Source: Vibrio chagasii (GTDB lineage Bacteria > Pseudomonadota > Gammaproteobacteria > Enterobacterales > Vibrionaceae). Taken from it: a stretch of 64,000 nucleotides of DNA. Made by a program: the position numbers and the translations under genes. The DNA is taken from assembly GCA_041879415.1 (NCBI GenBank), contig CP090851.1, positions 248,001 through 312,000 on the forward strand, in the 5' to 3' direction. The notes below the pieces were generated by a model. It was not told the DNA's origin. It saw nothing but the letters and a program-made list of their open reading frames with translations, and did no database searches. Of the stretch, positions 16,203-25,646 are shown piece after piece. Within the stretch, counting starts at the first letter, position 1, and each line of letters opens with the position of its first letter.

Positions 16203-17342
16203 ATGACAACAAATCATCAAAGCGGGACAACAGCGCAGCGTAAAACTGTCGTTGTTAAACTGGGTACCAGTGTCTTAACTGGTGGAACATTGGCATTAGA
16301 CCGTGCTCATATGGTTGAGCTGGTTCGTCAATGTGCTGAATTAAAAAAACAAGGCCACTCTGTGGTTATGGTTTCGTCTGGCGCAATTGCAGCAGGACGT
16401 GAGCACCTTGGTTACCCCGCACTTCCCAACTCAATGGCGAGCAAACAGTTGCTTGCTGCAGTTGGGCAAAGTCAGTTGATTCAAGTTTGGGAGTCTTTAT
16501 TCGCTATCTATGGCCTTAAGATTGGCCAGATGCTACTGACTCGAGCTGATCTTGATGACCGTGAGCGCTTTCTGAATGCTCGTGACACGATCAACGCACT
16601 CGTTGAGCACGATATTATTCCTGTCGTGAATGAAAACGACGCGGTCGCGACCAACGAAATCAAAGTGGGCGACAACGATAACTTGTCGGCACTGGTTGGT
16701 ATTTTATGTGGCGCTGATAAGCTTTTGCTACTGACAGACCAAAAAGGTCTATTTACTGCAGACCCTCGCAAAGACCCAAATGCAGAGCTCATCAAAGAAG
16801 TAAAAACCATTGATGACACGCTGCGTAAGATTGCAGGCGGTAGTGGCACGACTTTAGGTACTGGTGGTATGGCGACAAAACTGCAGGCGGCGGACATCGC
16901 TCGTCGTGCTGGTATTGAAGTTATCATTGCAGCAGGCAGTGCTGAAAATGTGGTATTCGACTCTTTGAGTGATAACCCTCAAGGCACACGCTTCTTGCCG
17001 TTAGCTGAGGCGCTTGAAAACCGTAAGCGTTGGATTTTAGCTGGCCCAGCTTCTGCTGGTGACATCGTGGTTGACGATGGTGCGGTGAATGCCGTTAACA
17101 CCAAAGGCAGTAGCTTGTTGGCAAAAGGGGTGGTTCGAGTTAAGGGCGAGTTCTCTCGTGGTGAAGTTACCCAAGTCACAGACAGCAAAGGCAAAGTAGT
17201 TGCGCGTGGTATTGCTAGCTACTCAAGCCAAGACCTAGCAAAAATAGCAGGCAAGCACAGTAAAGATATTGGCGACATCCTTGGTTACGATTACGGGTCA
17301 GAAGTCATTCACCGTGACGACCTTGTAGTCATCCAAGAATAG
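16203..17342 (+). CDS. proB: glutamate 5-kinase
   Basis: Catalyses the first step of proline synthesis, phosphorylating glutamate with ATP. The 380-residue protein contains the amino-acid-kinase domain ([70 protein letters not shown]) and a C-terminal PUA domain from about residue 290. ATG 16203 begins close to the conserved core; the 15-residue extension upstream shows no conservation. The ribosome site is weak. proA follows 108 bp later, with an inverted-repeat-rich spacer. Confidence 0.96.
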   Translation: MTTNHQSGTTAQRKTVVVKLGTSVLTGGTLALDRAHMVELVRQCAELKKQGHSVVMVSSGAIAAGREHLGYPALPNSMASKQLLAAVGQSQLIQVWESLFAIYGLKIGQMLLTRADLDDRERFLNARDTINALVEHDIIPVVNENDAVATNEIKVGDNDNLSALVGILCGADKLLLLTDQKGLFTADPRKDPNAELIKEVKTIDDTLRKIAGGSGTTLGTGGMATKLQAADIARRAGIEVIIAAGSAENVVFDSLSDNPQGTRFLPLAEALENRKRWILAGPASAGDIVVDDGAVNAVNTKGSSLLAKGVVRVKGEFSRGEVTQVTDSKGKVVARGIASYSSQDLAKIAGKHSKDIGDILGYDYGSEVIHRDDLVVIQE

Positions 17343-17450
17343 TTCGAGATGACGAGGCGATGAACGGCGCATCTGGCTTTTGCACTAGATGTAGGTAGTA
17401 CGCATCGCTTCTTTCATCCAAAGACAGACAGAATTTAGGGAGAGTTAAAC

Positions 17451-18701
17451 GTGGATTTAACTAACATGGGTATTGCAGCAAAAGAAGCTGCTTTTCACCT
17501 GGCGACCGCATCAACGGCGCAAAAGAACAAGGCATTGGCGATCATTGCCGATGAGTTAGAAGCAAACGCCGCCGCTATCTTAGAAGCGAACGCTAAAGAT
17601 ATCGAACTGGGCCGCGAAGCGGGTCTAACGGACGCACTGCTTGACCGTCTACTTCTGAATGAAGAACGCTTAACTGGCATCGCTAACGACGTTCGTAACG
17701 TGATTAGCCTGAACGATCCTGTGGGCAGCGAAATCGACAGCAAGGTACTGGAAAACGGTATGTCACTGTCTCGTCGTCGTGTACCTCTTGGTGTGGTTGG
17801 TGTCATCTATGAAGCACGCCCGAACGTAACGATTGATATTGCGGCACTGTGTCTGAAAACGGGTAACGCAAGCATCTTGCGTGGTGGTAAAGAGACCTTC
17901 TTCTCGAATATGGAACTGGTAAAAGTTATCCAGTCTGCACTAGAGAAAGCGGAGCTTCCTGCTGCATCTGTTCAGTACATTGAAAAGCCAGATCGTGAGC
18001 TTGTTTCTCAACTGCTTAAGCTAGATGACTACGTAGATATGATTATCCCTCGTGGTGGCGCTGGTCTACACAAGATGTGTAAAGAGAACAGCACTATTCC
18101 GGTGATCATCGGTGGTTTTGGTATCAGCCATATTTTCGTTGATGAAAGCGCAGATCTTGAGAAGTCTGTCGACGTGGTTGAAAACTCGAAAGTACAACGC
18201 CCATCAGCATGTAACTCACTAGATACTTTGCTTGTTCATGAAGCGGTAGCTGAGGAGTTCCTTGGCAAGCTTAAAACACGTCTAGCGGATAAAGTGACAT
18301 TAGTAGCAGACTCAAGTGCGAAGGCACTTCTTGCTGATTTTGCTGACGTGCGTGATGCAGGTGAAGATGACTTTGACACCGAATGGCTAAGCTACACACT
18401 TGGCGTAAAAGTGGTTGCAGATGTTGCAGAAGCGATTGACCACATGCGCGTACATAACGCGAGCCACTCGGATGCGATTATGACCAATAGCTTAGAGAGC
18501 TCTGAGCGTTTCATTAACTCGGTAGGTTCTGCTGCAGTGTACGTGAATGCATCAACTCGCTTTACTGATGGTGCACAGTTTGGTTTAGGCGCTGAAGTAG
18601 CAGTCTCTACTCAGAAACTGCACGCTCGTGGTCCTATGGGCTTGGAAGAGCTGACCAGCTACAAATGGGTAGGCAAAGCGAATTATCTCGTTCGTGGTTA
18701 A
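17451..18701 (+). CDS. proA: glutamate-5-semialdehyde dehydrogenase (gamma-glutamyl phosphate reductase)
   Basis: NADPH-dependent reduction of gamma-glutamyl phosphate to the semialdehyde, the second proline step. The 416-residue protein has the aldehyde-dehydrogenase-like fold, with the active-site Cys in [13 protein letters not shown] and the family motif [29 protein letters not shown]. Translation starts at GTG (17451) behind GGGAGAG. It forms the standard pair with proB and is followed by a strong terminator. Confidence 0.97.
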   Translation: MDLTNMGIAAKEAAFHLATASTAQKNKALAIIADELEANAAAILEANAKDIELGREAGLTDALLDRLLLNEERLTGIANDVRNVISLNDPVGSEIDSKVLENGMSLSRRRVPLGVVGVIYEARPNVTIDIAALCLKTGNASILRGGKETFFSNMELVKVIQSALEKAELPAASVQYIEKPDRELVSQLLKLDDYVDMIIPRGGAGLHKMCKENSTIPVIIGGFGISHIFVDESADLEKSVDVVENSKVQRPSACNSLDTLLVHEAVAEEFLGKLKTRLADKVTLVADSSAKALLADFADVRDAGEDDFDTEWLSYTLGVKVVADVAEAIDHMRVHNASHSDAIMTNSLESSERFINSVGSAAVYVNASTRFTDGAQFGLGAEVAVSTQKLHARGPMGLEELTSYKWVGKANYLVRG

Positions 18702-18776
18702 TGTTTCTCGTTAACTTTACTCTGCAGCTCATTTTAAAATTGCTATCGCGTAGCAATAATCAATGAATCAGCACAC

Positions 18777-18801
18777 AAAAGGGCCTTAATTGGCCCTTTT
18801 T
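18777..18801 (+). terminator. terminator after proA
   Basis: AAAAGGGCC / GGCCCTTTT with a TTAATT loop and T-tail. A smaller hairpin, TTGCTA / TAGCAA, precedes it at 18739-18757. Confidence 0.9.
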
Positions 18802-18856
18802 CTTTCCTAACGTTTGGCAATTCCGTTACACTGATATTCAATTATTTGGAGGTGAT

Positions 18857-19306
18857 ATGCATTGTCCTTTTTGTTCAGAGAACGACACTAAAGTAATCGA
18901 TTCAAGACTGGTTGCTGATGGCCATCAGGTTCGTCGTCGCCGTCAATGCCTTGCATGTAGCGAGCGTTTCACTACGTTCGAATCGGCAGAACTTGTGATG
19001 CCGAAAGTCATTAAGTCGAATGGTAACCGCGAACCGTTTAACGAAGATAAAATGGTAGGTGGTGTGCAACGTGCTCTGGAAAAACGCCCTGTGAGTGCTG
19101 ATGCGATCGAACTTGCTATCAGTAATATTAAGTCACAACTCCGTGCAACAGGTGAGCGTGAAGTTCCAAGCGAAATGATTGGTAACTTAGTCATGAGCCA
19201 ATTAAAAGAATTAGACAAAGTCGCGTACATCCGTTTTGCTTCTGTTTACCGCAGCTTTGAAGACATTCGAGAGTTTGGCGAAGAAATCGCTAAATTAGAG
19301 GATTAA
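18857..19306 (+). CDS. nrdR: transcriptional repressor NrdR
   Basis: Represses ribonucleotide reductase genes according to ATP/dATP state. The 149-residue protein has the N-terminal zinc ribbon ([13 protein letters not shown] ... [16 protein letters not shown]) and an ATP-cone domain ([29 protein letters not shown]). It has GGAGG directly upstream and is followed after 10 bp by ribD; nrdR-ribD linkage is common in Gammaproteobacteria. No NrdR-box pair is evident in the window. Confidence 0.97.
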   Translation: MHCPFCSENDTKVIDSRLVADGHQVRRRRQCLACSERFTTFESAELVMPKVIKSNGNREPFNEDKMVGGVQRALEKRPVSADAIELAISNIKSQLRATGEREVPSEMIGNLVMSQLKELDKVAYIRFASVYRSFEDIREFGEEIAKLED

Positions 19307-19316
19307 TTCCTCAGTC

Positions 19317-20429
19317 ATGTCTAACTTCTCTCCCCTAGATTTTCAAATGATGTCGCGTGCTATCTATTTAGCGAAACGCGGCATTTACACTACTGCGCCA
19401 AACCCAAATGTCGGTTGTGTGATTGTACAAACCGATGGACAAATTGTTGGTGAAGGCTTTCACGTCAAAGCGGGTGAACCTCACGCTGAAGTGCATGCCA
19501 TGCGAATGGCGGGTGATAAGGCAAAAGGTGCGACAGCTTATGTCACACTAGAGCCTTGTTCTCATTACGGCCGCACACCACCGTGTGCAGAGGGCTTGAT
19601 TAAGGCTCAAGTGGCTAAAGTCATTTGCGCGATGCAGGATCCAAACCCGAAAGTCGCTGGTCGTGGCATCAAAATGCTGCGTGATGCGGGCATTGAGGTT
19701 GAAATCGGTTTACTGGAGCAAGATGCTTTAGACTTGAACCCTGCATTTATTAAACGCATGCAAACAGGCATGCCTTTTGTTCAGCTTAAGATGGCAGCCA
19801 GCCTCGATGGGCAAACGGCACTAGCAAATGGCCAGAGCCAGTGGATCACATCACCGGCAGCGCGTCGTGATGTTCAAAATTATCGAGCAAAGGCGGGCGC
19901 AGTATTATCAACCAGCCAAACGGTGATTGATGATAACGCTTCACTGAATGTTCGCTGGGCTGAATTACCAAGTAGCGCACAAGCTCATTACGCTGAAGCT
20001 GACGTGCGTCAGCCTGTTCGTGTGATTCTTGATCGTCACAACCAACTGCGCCCTGAGCTCAAGTTATACCAATCGCCAACACCCGTATTAAGAGTCGCAG
20101 AGGCGTCTGCTGATATTGAGGTCGGTACTACTGATGCAGGTCAGCTCGATTTACATGATCTGATGCGCCAATTACCTGCCAATCATATCGACCATATTTG
20201 GGTCGAAGCGGGGGCAACATTGGCAAAAAGCTTGGTTGAAGCACAGTTGGTGGATGAGCTAATCCTTTATTTAGCTCCTAAACTTATGGGCAGTGACGGA
20301 AGAGGTTTGATGGGCGCGTTAGGGCTCACTTCGATGTCTGATGTTATTGACCTAGAAATTAAAGATGTTCGACAAGTTGGTGTGGATATTCGCATCGTAG
20401 CGAAACCCGTATTACTAAACCGACAGTAA
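19317..20429 (+). CDS. ribD: bifunctional riboflavin-specific deaminase/reductase
   Basis: Catalyses steps two and three of riboflavin synthesis: deamination of the pyrimidine, then NADPH-dependent reduction. The 370-residue protein has an N-terminal cytidine-deaminase-like domain with zinc motif HAEVHAM and PCSHYGRTPPC, and a reductase domain from about residue 150 (VQLKMAASLDGQTALANGQSQWITSP). It sits between nrdR and ribE in one direction, consistent with a nrdR-ribD-ribE-ribBX-ribH-nusB transcript. Confidence 0.96.
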   Translation: MSNFSPLDFQMMSRAIYLAKRGIYTTAPNPNVGCVIVQTDGQIVGEGFHVKAGEPHAEVHAMRMAGDKAKGATAYVTLEPCSHYGRTPPCAEGLIKAQVAKVICAMQDPNPKVAGRGIKMLRDAGIEVEIGLLEQDALDLNPAFIKRMQTGMPFVQLKMAASLDGQTALANGQSQWITSPAARRDVQNYRAKAGAVLSTSQTVIDDNASLNVRWAELPSSAQAHYAEADVRQPVRVILDRHNQLRPELKLYQSPTPVLRVAEASADIEVGTTDAGQLDLHDLMRQLPANHIDHIWVEAGATLAKSLVEAQLVDELILYLAPKLMGSDGRGLMGALGLTSMSDVIDLEIKDVRQVGVDIRIVAKPVLLNRQ

Positions 20430-20495
20430 CGAAACGATAGTGGAAATAAATCCGCGCCCTAGATAGATGTCGTTGACAACAAAAAGAGTTTTAAA

Positions 20496-21152
20496 ATGTT
20501 TACAGGAATTGTAGAAGCCGTAGGTACATTGAGTGCAATTACTCCCCGCGGAGAAGACATTACCGTAACGGTTAACGTAGGTAAGCTTGATATGGCCGAC
20601 GTTCAGTTAGGCGACAGTATTGCTACCAACGGTGTGTGTTTGACGGTCGTCGAATTTAACGACCACAGCTACAGTGCAGACTTGTCACTTGAGACCCTGA
20701 ATAAAACGGGTTTTGTTGATTACCAAGCGGGTGACAAAGTGAACCTAGAGAAAGCGATGCTACCGACGACACGTTTCGGTGGTCATATCGTATCGGGTCA
20801 CGTAGATGGTGTAGGCGAGATCGTTGAGCGCAACCAAGTAGGTCGTGCGATTGAGTTCTGGGTCGAAATGCCCGCTGAAATCTCAAAGTACGTTGCTCAA
20901 AAAGGCTCGATTACCGTCGATGGCATTAGTCTTACTGTGAACGATTTACGTAAGAATGCATTTAAGCTGACGATTGTTCCTCATACTTCTTCAGAAACCA
21001 CCATCGATCAATTCCATGTTGGTCGTAAAGTGAATCTAGAAGTGGATGTGTTAGCGCGCTACATGGAGCGCCTACTGCAAGGTCAGAAACAAGAGTCTGA
21101 ACCTGAATCTCGATTGACGATGGAATTCTTACAACAGAATGGTTTTGCCTAA
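20496..21152 (+). CDS. ribE: riboflavin synthase, alpha chain
   Basis: Dismutates two 6,7-dimethyl-8-ribityllumazine molecules into riboflavin and the pyrimidine precursor. The 218-residue protein shows the expected internal duplication: lumazine-binding repeat 1 begins MFTGIVEAVGTL, and repeat 2 begins near residue 97 (GGHIVSGHVDGVGEIV). The conserved NGVCLTV and DGISLTVN motifs are seen. E. coli calls this gene ribC (ribE in other nomenclature). It is followed 108 bp later by ribBX. Confidence 0.96.
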   Translation: MFTGIVEAVGTLSAITPRGEDITVTVNVGKLDMADVQLGDSIATNGVCLTVVEFNDHSYSADLSLETLNKTGFVDYQAGDKVNLEKAMLPTTRFGGHIVSGHVDGVGEIVERNQVGRAIEFWVEMPAEISKYVAQKGSITVDGISLTVNDLRKNAFKLTIVPHTSSETTIDQFHVGRKVNLEVDVLARYMERLLQGQKQESEPESRLTMEFLQQNGFA

Positions 21153-21260
21153 TCGTTAATATGAAGTGCGCTGAGCGTCACTTTGTAGAGCGAAGCAATA
21201 TCATCAGGTTTAAATAGTGTCGGTTCTAGGAAGCAGAACCATTTCAAAGGATATAGAACA

Positions 21261-22370
21261 ATGCCAATTAGTACTCCTCAAGAAATTATTGAAGACATTC
21301 GCCTAGGAAAAATGGTTATCCTGATGGATGATGAAGATCGCGAAAATGAAGGCGATCTGATCATGGCAGCAGAACATGTGACGCCAGAAGCGATTAACTT
21401 CATGGCGATGTACGGCCGTGGTTTAATCTGCCTAACCTTGACTAAAGAGCGTTCAAGCCGCATGGGTCTTGCGCCTATGGTTCAAGACAACAACGCACAG
21501 TACACCACTAACTTTACCGTTTCGATTGAAGCTGCAGAGGGTGTAACTACAGGTATTTCTGCGTCTGACCGCGCTGTGACGGTTCAAGCTGCCGTTGCGA
21601 AAGATGCAAAAGCGGCTGACCTTGTTCAACCTGGTCACATCTTCCCGCTAACAGCACAAGAGGGTGGTGTTCTAACTCGTGCCGGTCACACTGAAGCGGG
21701 TTGTGATTTAGCACGTTTAGCGGGTTGTGAGCCTGCATCGGTTATCGTTGAGATCCTAAATGATGACGGCACCATGGCTCGTCGCCCTGACCTTGAAGTG
21801 TTCGCTGAAAAACACGACATCAAGCTAGGCACGATTGCTGACTTGATTGAATACCGTAACAACACAGAAACAACGATTGAACGTGTAGCTCAGTGTCACC
21901 TACCGACTGAGTTTGGTGACTTTGAGCTCGTGACTTACCGTGACACTATCGACAATCAAATCCACTACGCAATGCAAAAAGGTGACCTAACGGGTGAAGC
22001 GCCACTGGTTCGTGTTCACTTGCATGATACCTTCACCGATCTACTTCATTCTGATCGTGGTACTGAGCGCAGCTGGTCTCTAGATAAGGCGATGAAGCGC
22101 ATTGGCGACGAAGGTGGTGTGTTGGTTATTCTAGGCAACGAAGAGTCGTCTGATTCTTTGATTCACAAAGTGAAGACATTCGAAGCTCAAGATAAGAACG
22201 AGCAACCAACCATGGCTAAGAAGCAAGGCACTTCTCGTCGCGTTGGTGTCGGCTCTCAAATTCTACAAGACCTAGGTGTTCATGATATGCGTCTATTGTC
22301 TTCAAGCACCAAGCGTTACCACGCTCTTGGTGGTTTTGGTCTTAACGTTGTTGAATACGTTTGTGAGTAA
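21261..22370 (+). CDS. ribB: RibBX: 3,4-dihydroxy-2-butanone-4-phosphate synthase fused to a degenerate GTP-cyclohydrolase-II-like domain
   Basis: The N-terminal domain (about 1-200) is a complete DHBP synthase, with [17 protein letters not shown] and [13 protein letters not shown] containing the metal and substrate residues. The C-terminal domain (about 205-369) resembles RibA but lacks its zinc-binding Cys cluster (GxxF.S.RCDCG); the equivalent stretch reads [18 protein letters not shown]. It therefore should not release formate from GTP and is not a true RibBA. This matches the RibBX variant described in Proteobacteria such as Shewanella. No FMN riboswitch consensus was found upstream. AAAGGAT precedes the ATG. 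Confidence 0.92.
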   Translation: MPISTPQEIIEDIRLGKMVILMDDEDRENEGDLIMAAEHVTPEAINFMAMYGRGLICLTLTKERSSRMGLAPMVQDNNAQYTTNFTVSIEAAEGVTTGISASDRAVTVQAAVAKDAKAADLVQPGHIFPLTAQEGGVLTRAGHTEAGCDLARLAGCEPASVIVEILNDDGTMARRPDLEVFAEKHDIKLGTIADLIEYRNNTETTIERVAQCHLPTEFGDFELVTYRDTIDNQIHYAMQKGDLTGEAPLVRVHLHDTFTDLLHSDRGTERSWSLDKAMKRIGDEGGVLVILGNEESSDSLIHKVKTFEAQDKNEQPTMAKKQGTSRRVGVGSQILQDLGVHDMRLLSSSTKRYHALGGFGLNVVEYVCE

Positions 22371-22417
22371 CTACTTACATACTGGTTTATAGCAACATAA
22401 ATTTATGATGATTTGAG

Positions 22418-22524
22418 TGGCTCTTTTGGTTCGAAATAGGACCAAAAGAGCCAAGTCGCTGAGCCTGACTTTTGTCGTGTCAAACGTTGGCGCTTAGCGA
22501 CTTGCTGTTCCCAAATGGTTGGGA
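22418..22524 (+). other. three consecutive hairpins upstream of ribH
   Basis: Hairpin A pairs TGGCTCTTTTGGT (22418-22430) with its perfect complement at 22441-22453. Hairpin B pairs AAGTCGCT (22453-22460) with AGCGACTT (22496-22503). Hairpin C pairs TCCCAA (22509-22514) with TTGGGA (22519-22524). None has a U-run on the + strand. They occupy the 280-bp ribBX-ribH gap. Confidence 0.55.
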
Positions 22525-22650
22525 GCGAGGCTTGGTTATCATCTTTACATCTCCGGTGTCTGTTCTTCTAAATTAGCATTAGATATTGCTCACAGTTTTA
22601 TGCTAGAATCCGGCGATTCTCACTTGATGAAAATAGTTAAAGGAAGGCTT

Positions 22651-23121
22651 ATGAAAGTGATCGAGGGTGGCTTCCCAGCGCCAAATGCAAAAATTGCTAT
22701 CGTTATTGCTCGTTTCAACAGTTTTATTAACGAAAGTTTACTTTCTGGTGCAATCGATACTTTAAAACGTCACGGACAAGTAAGCGAAGACAACATCACT
22801 GTTGTTCGTTGTCCTGGTGCAGTAGAACTTCCACTTGTAGCGCAGCGCGTTGCAAAAACGGGTAAGTTCGACGCGATTGTATCTCTTGGTACAGTAATTC
22901 GTGGCGGTACGCCTCATTTTGACTATGTTTGTAGTGAATGTAATAAAGGTTTGGCGCAAGTGTCTCTGGAATACTCTCTTCCAGTAGCATTTGGCGTACT
23001 AACTGTTGATACGATCGATCAAGCTATTGAACGCGCAGGAACCAAGGCTGGTAATAAAGGTGCAGAAGCTGCACTAAGCGCACTTGAGATGATCAACGTT
23101 CTTTCTGAAATCGATTCCTAA
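22651..23121 (+). CDS. ribH: 6,7-dimethyl-8-ribityllumazine synthase
   Basis: Condenses the RibB product with the RibD product to give lumazine, in a large icosahedral assembly. The 156-residue protein has the family motifs ([76 protein letters not shown]). ATG 22651 has AAAGGAAGG upstream and opens the conserved MKVIEGG; in-frame upstream codons are not conserved. Its stop overlaps the nusB start by one base. Confidence 0.97.
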   Translation: MKVIEGGFPAPNAKIAIVIARFNSFINESLLSGAIDTLKRHGQVSEDNITVVRCPGAVELPLVAQRVAKTGKFDAIVSLGTVIRGGTPHFDYVCSECNKGLAQVSLEYSLPVAFGVLTVDTIDQAIERAGTKAGNKGAEAALSALEMINVLSEIDS

Positions 23122-23588
23122 TGGGGGCCAGTGTGAAACCAGCCGCACGTCGTAACGCACGTCAATTTGCTCTACAAGCAATTTATTCTTGGCAAATTAC
23201 TAAAGAAAATATTGCTACCGTTGAAGAACAGTTCTTATCTGGTGGTAAGTATGATGAAGAAGAAAATCATGCTGCAGAACCTGCACTTGCTATGCCAGAA
23301 ACAGACGTTGCATACTTCCGCGACCTACTAACTGGTGTTGCTCTTAGCCACATGGAACTTGATAGCAAGCTTCGTCCATTCGTATCTCGCCCGATGCAAG
23401 ATCTGGACTTAATGGAACTTGCTCTTCTACGTTTAGCTATGTACGAGATGACTCGTCGCGAAGATGTACCATACAAAGTGGTTATCAACGAAGCTATCGA
23501 GCTAGCGAAAGTATTCGCAGCAGAAGACAGCCATAAGTTTGTGAATGGTGTGCTTGATAAAGCAGCGCCACACGTACGTAAGAAGTAA
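23121..23588 (+). CDS. nusB: transcription antitermination factor NusB
   Basis: Binds boxA RNA with NusE (S10) in rRNA antitermination complexes. The 155-residue, all-helical protein has the expected [21 protein letters not shown]-terminus and C-terminal [23 protein letters not shown]. The ATG shares its A with the ribH stop (TAATG), giving translational coupling; a GTG 12 bases later (the start of KPAARR) is an alternative. A terminator separates it from thiL. Confidence 0.96.
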   Translation: MGASVKPAARRNARQFALQAIYSWQITKENIATVEEQFLSGGKYDEEENHAAEPALAMPETDVAYFRDLLTGVALSHMELDSKLRPFVSRPMQDLDLMELALLRLAMYEMTRREDVPYKVVINEAIELAKVFAAEDSHKFVNGVLDKAAPHVRKK

Positions 23589-23608
23589 TCTCTACGTATA
23601 TTGAATTT

Positions 23609-23637
23609 AAAGGTCAGCTTTCATGCTGGCCTTTTTT
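23609..23637 (+). terminator. terminator after nusB
   Basis: AAAGGTCAGC / GCTGGCCTTT (10 bp with one G-T pair, loop TTTCAT) is followed by more T. Readthrough or a new promoter must serve thiL. Confidence 0.88.
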
Positions 23638-23666
23638 GTAAGTAAATTCCAAAGATAGGGCATGTG

Positions 23667-24641
23667 ATGTCTGGTGAATTCAACCTAATCGATAAATATT
23701 TAGTCAACCGACAGCCTCAACGTAAAGACGTACACCTCGCCGCTGGTGATGATTGTGCTTTGGTTAAAGCTCCAAGTAATATTGAGATCGCGATCAGCAC
23801 AGATACCTTAGTCGCGGGCACTCATTTTCTAGCAGAAGCAAACCCGGCTTGGGTCGCGCACAAAGCGTTAGCTTCAAATATCAGTGATCTGGCTGCTATG
23901 GGCGCAACGCCGGCGTGGGTCTCTTTTGCCTTAACCATGCCTGAAGTGGATGAAGCTTGGTTGGCGCCGTTCTGTGACTCTTTCTTCAAACTGGCAGATT
24001 ACTTTGGTATTCAGTTAATTGGTGGTGATACTACGAAAGGACCACTGAGCCTGACACTGACAGTACAAGGCTTTGTACCAGAAGGGAAAGCCCTGCGTAG
24101 AGACGGTGCCAAGGTTGGAGACTGGATTTATGTGACAGGCAATCTGGGCGACAGCAAGGCAGGCCTCGAGGTTCTATTAGATCCAACAACAAATCAAGCT
24201 AAGCCGTATGCGAAAGAGCTTGAAGAGAGACACTACATCAGCTCTCCACGAGTGTTAGCTGGCCAAGCGCTTGTCAATCTTGCTTCATCGGCTATTGATA
24301 TCTCAGATGGTGTCATCTCGGATTTGAAACACATCCTTAAGCGCTCTGAGGTTGGTGCAAGCATCGACGTGAGTACCTTACCTATCTCCCCAGAACTGCG
24401 TCAGTTTGCCCCAGATATCGCTACAGCGCAGCAGTATGCGCTGACCAGTGGTGAAGAGTATGAGCTTTGCTTTACCGTGCCAGAAGAAAATAAAGGTTCA
24501 TTGGAAAGTGCTTTGTCACACACTGGAACAAAAGTCACCTGTATTGGTCAAATAAGACCTGTAGAATACTTTGAACTACACAATAATGGTGAACCGTTAA
24601 GTTGGAGCTTAACTGGTTACGATCACTTTAAGGTTAATTGA
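23667..24641 (+). CDS. thiL: thiamine-monophosphate kinase
   Basis: Makes thiamine pyrophosphate from thiamine monophosphate and ATP. The 324-residue protein opens with MSGEFNLIDKYL and has the PurM/AIR-synthase-like motifs: DDCAL, STDTLVAGTHF, NISDLAAMGATP, GGDTTKGP and DISDGVISDLKHI. ATG 23667 is preferred over the GTG one codon earlier. The stop overlaps the pgpA start (TGATG), so the two are coupled. Confidence 0.95.
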   Translation: MSGEFNLIDKYLVNRQPQRKDVHLAAGDDCALVKAPSNIEIAISTDTLVAGTHFLAEANPAWVAHKALASNISDLAAMGATPAWVSFALTMPEVDEAWLAPFCDSFFKLADYFGIQLIGGDTTKGPLSLTLTVQGFVPEGKALRRDGAKVGDWIYVTGNLGDSKAGLEVLLDPTTNQAKPYAKELEERHYISSPRVLAGQALVNLASSAIDISDGVISDLKHILKRSEVGASIDVSTLPISPELRQFAPDIATAQQYALTSGEEYELCFTVPEENKGSLESALSHTGTKVTCIGQIRPVEYFELHNNGEPLSWSLTGYDHFKVN

Positions 24642-25147
24642 TGACAAACCCACTATCTGCAATCTCTCTTAAGAACCCTTGGCATTTACTAGCAACGGGT
24701 TTTGGCAGTGGCTTATCGCCTATTATTCCTGGAACCATGGGGACACTTGCATCGATTCCTCTTTATCTATTATTGGTTCAGTTGCCTTTCCCTGCTTATG
24801 TCGCGGTGGTCGTGGTAAGTTGCATTATTGGTATCAAAATTTGCCAAGTGACGTCTGATGATATGGGTGTTCACGATCATGGCTCTATCGTATGGGATGA
24901 GTTTGCGGGCTTTTGGATCACCATGAGCTTAGTACCAATGTTGAGCATTCCTGCCGATGATTGGAAATGGCTACTGACAGGCTTTGTTCTATTCCGCTTC
25001 TTTGACATGGTAAAACCGTGGCCGATTGGTTGGTTAGATGCTCGAGTTCATGGCGGTTTAGGCATCATGATTGATGATATTGTGGCAGGTATTATGGCGG
25101 CGATTTCGCTGTATGCTGTGGCCCGTTTCGCAGGTTGGTTAGTTTAA
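24641..25147 (+). CDS. pgpA: phosphatidylglycerophosphatase A
   Basis: Dephosphorylates phosphatidylglycerophosphate to phosphatidylglycerol in the inner membrane. The 168-residue protein shows GSGLSPIIPGTMGTLASIPL near the N-terminus, the acidic site DEFAGFWITM, and hydrophobic C-terminal helices after RFFDMVKPWPIGWLDARVHGGLGIMIDDIVAG, as in the family. ATG 24641 overlaps the thiL stop; the nusB-thiL-pgpA order matches E. coli. Confidence 0.95.
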   Translation: MTNPLSAISLKNPWHLLATGFGSGLSPIIPGTMGTLASIPLYLLLVQLPFPAYVAVVVVSCIIGIKICQVTSDDMGVHDHGSIVWDEFAGFWITMSLVPMLSIPADDWKWLLTGFVLFRFFDMVKPWPIGWLDARVHGGLGIMIDDIVAGIMAAISLYAVARFAGWLV

Positions 25148-25171
25148 ATAAAGATAAAACAAGGAATTACA

Positions 25172-25531
25172 ATGTCTAAGAAGGTTTACTGCATCGCTCA
25201 ATTTCAGCCGAAAGAAGGCAAACTGAACGAGCTGTTTGAGGTATTAAAAGCACTAGAGCCAAACACTCTGCGTGAAGATGGCTGTATTCAATACACAGTA
25301 ACTCGTCATATCCAGAGCCCGTTTGCGGAAGGTCAGAGCTTCCCGATCGCTTTCAACGAAATCTGGGCGGATAACGAAGCGTTTGAAGCGCACTGTCAAC
25401 GTCTTGAAATTCAACAGTTCTTCCAAGAGCAGTGTGTTGATGAAACAGGTTTAGTTGAGAACTTTAATGTTGCTATCTACTCTGACGAACCAGAGAACTA
25501 CGACGCGCCTATTCTTAAGCCGTGCTGCTAA
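25172..25531 (+). CDS. ABM-domain (putative quinol monooxygenase-type) protein
   Basis: A 119-residue ferredoxin-fold protein of the antibiotic biosynthesis monooxygenase superfamily, similar in plan to YgiN. Typical features are the first strand and helix (VYCIAQFQPKEGKLNELFEVLKAL), GCIQYTVTRHI, and FNEIWADNEAFEAHCQ with a candidate active-site His. It ends in a Cys pair (KPCC). The true substrate is unknown. AAGGAA precedes the ATG; it may be co-transcribed with pgpA (24-bp gap). Confidence 0.82.
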   Translation: MSKKVYCIAQFQPKEGKLNELFEVLKALEPNTLREDGCIQYTVTRHIQSPFAEGQSFPIAFNEIWADNEAFEAHCQRLEIQQFFQEQCVDETGLVENFNVAIYSDEPENYDAPILKPCC

Positions 25532-25584
25532 TTTGCTGTAACAACTGACTTAAACAGTGGCTAGCTAATGAGTTAGCGAATACT

Positions 25585-25614
25585 AAAAAGGTTGACCCTA
25601 GGGCCAACCTTTTT
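25585..25614. terminator. bidirectional terminator between the ABM gene and dxs
   Basis: AAAAAGGTTG / CAACCTTTTT flanks a CCCTAGGG core, with A- and T-runs on both sides. It serves both convergent transcripts. Confidence 0.88.
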
Positions 25615-25646
25615 GTTTTGTTGCTTATGCAGTTCGCTACTGAAAA

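Noticed and set aside
16508..16927. 139-codon open frame on the minus strand
   Set aside because: It lies wholly inside proB on the opposite strand, with serine/valine-rich composition typical of an antisense shadow and no ribosome site.
21153..22650. FMN riboswitch (RFN element) near the riboflavin genes
   Set aside because: No match to the RFN conserved boxes was found in either the ribE-ribBX or ribBX-ribH gap.
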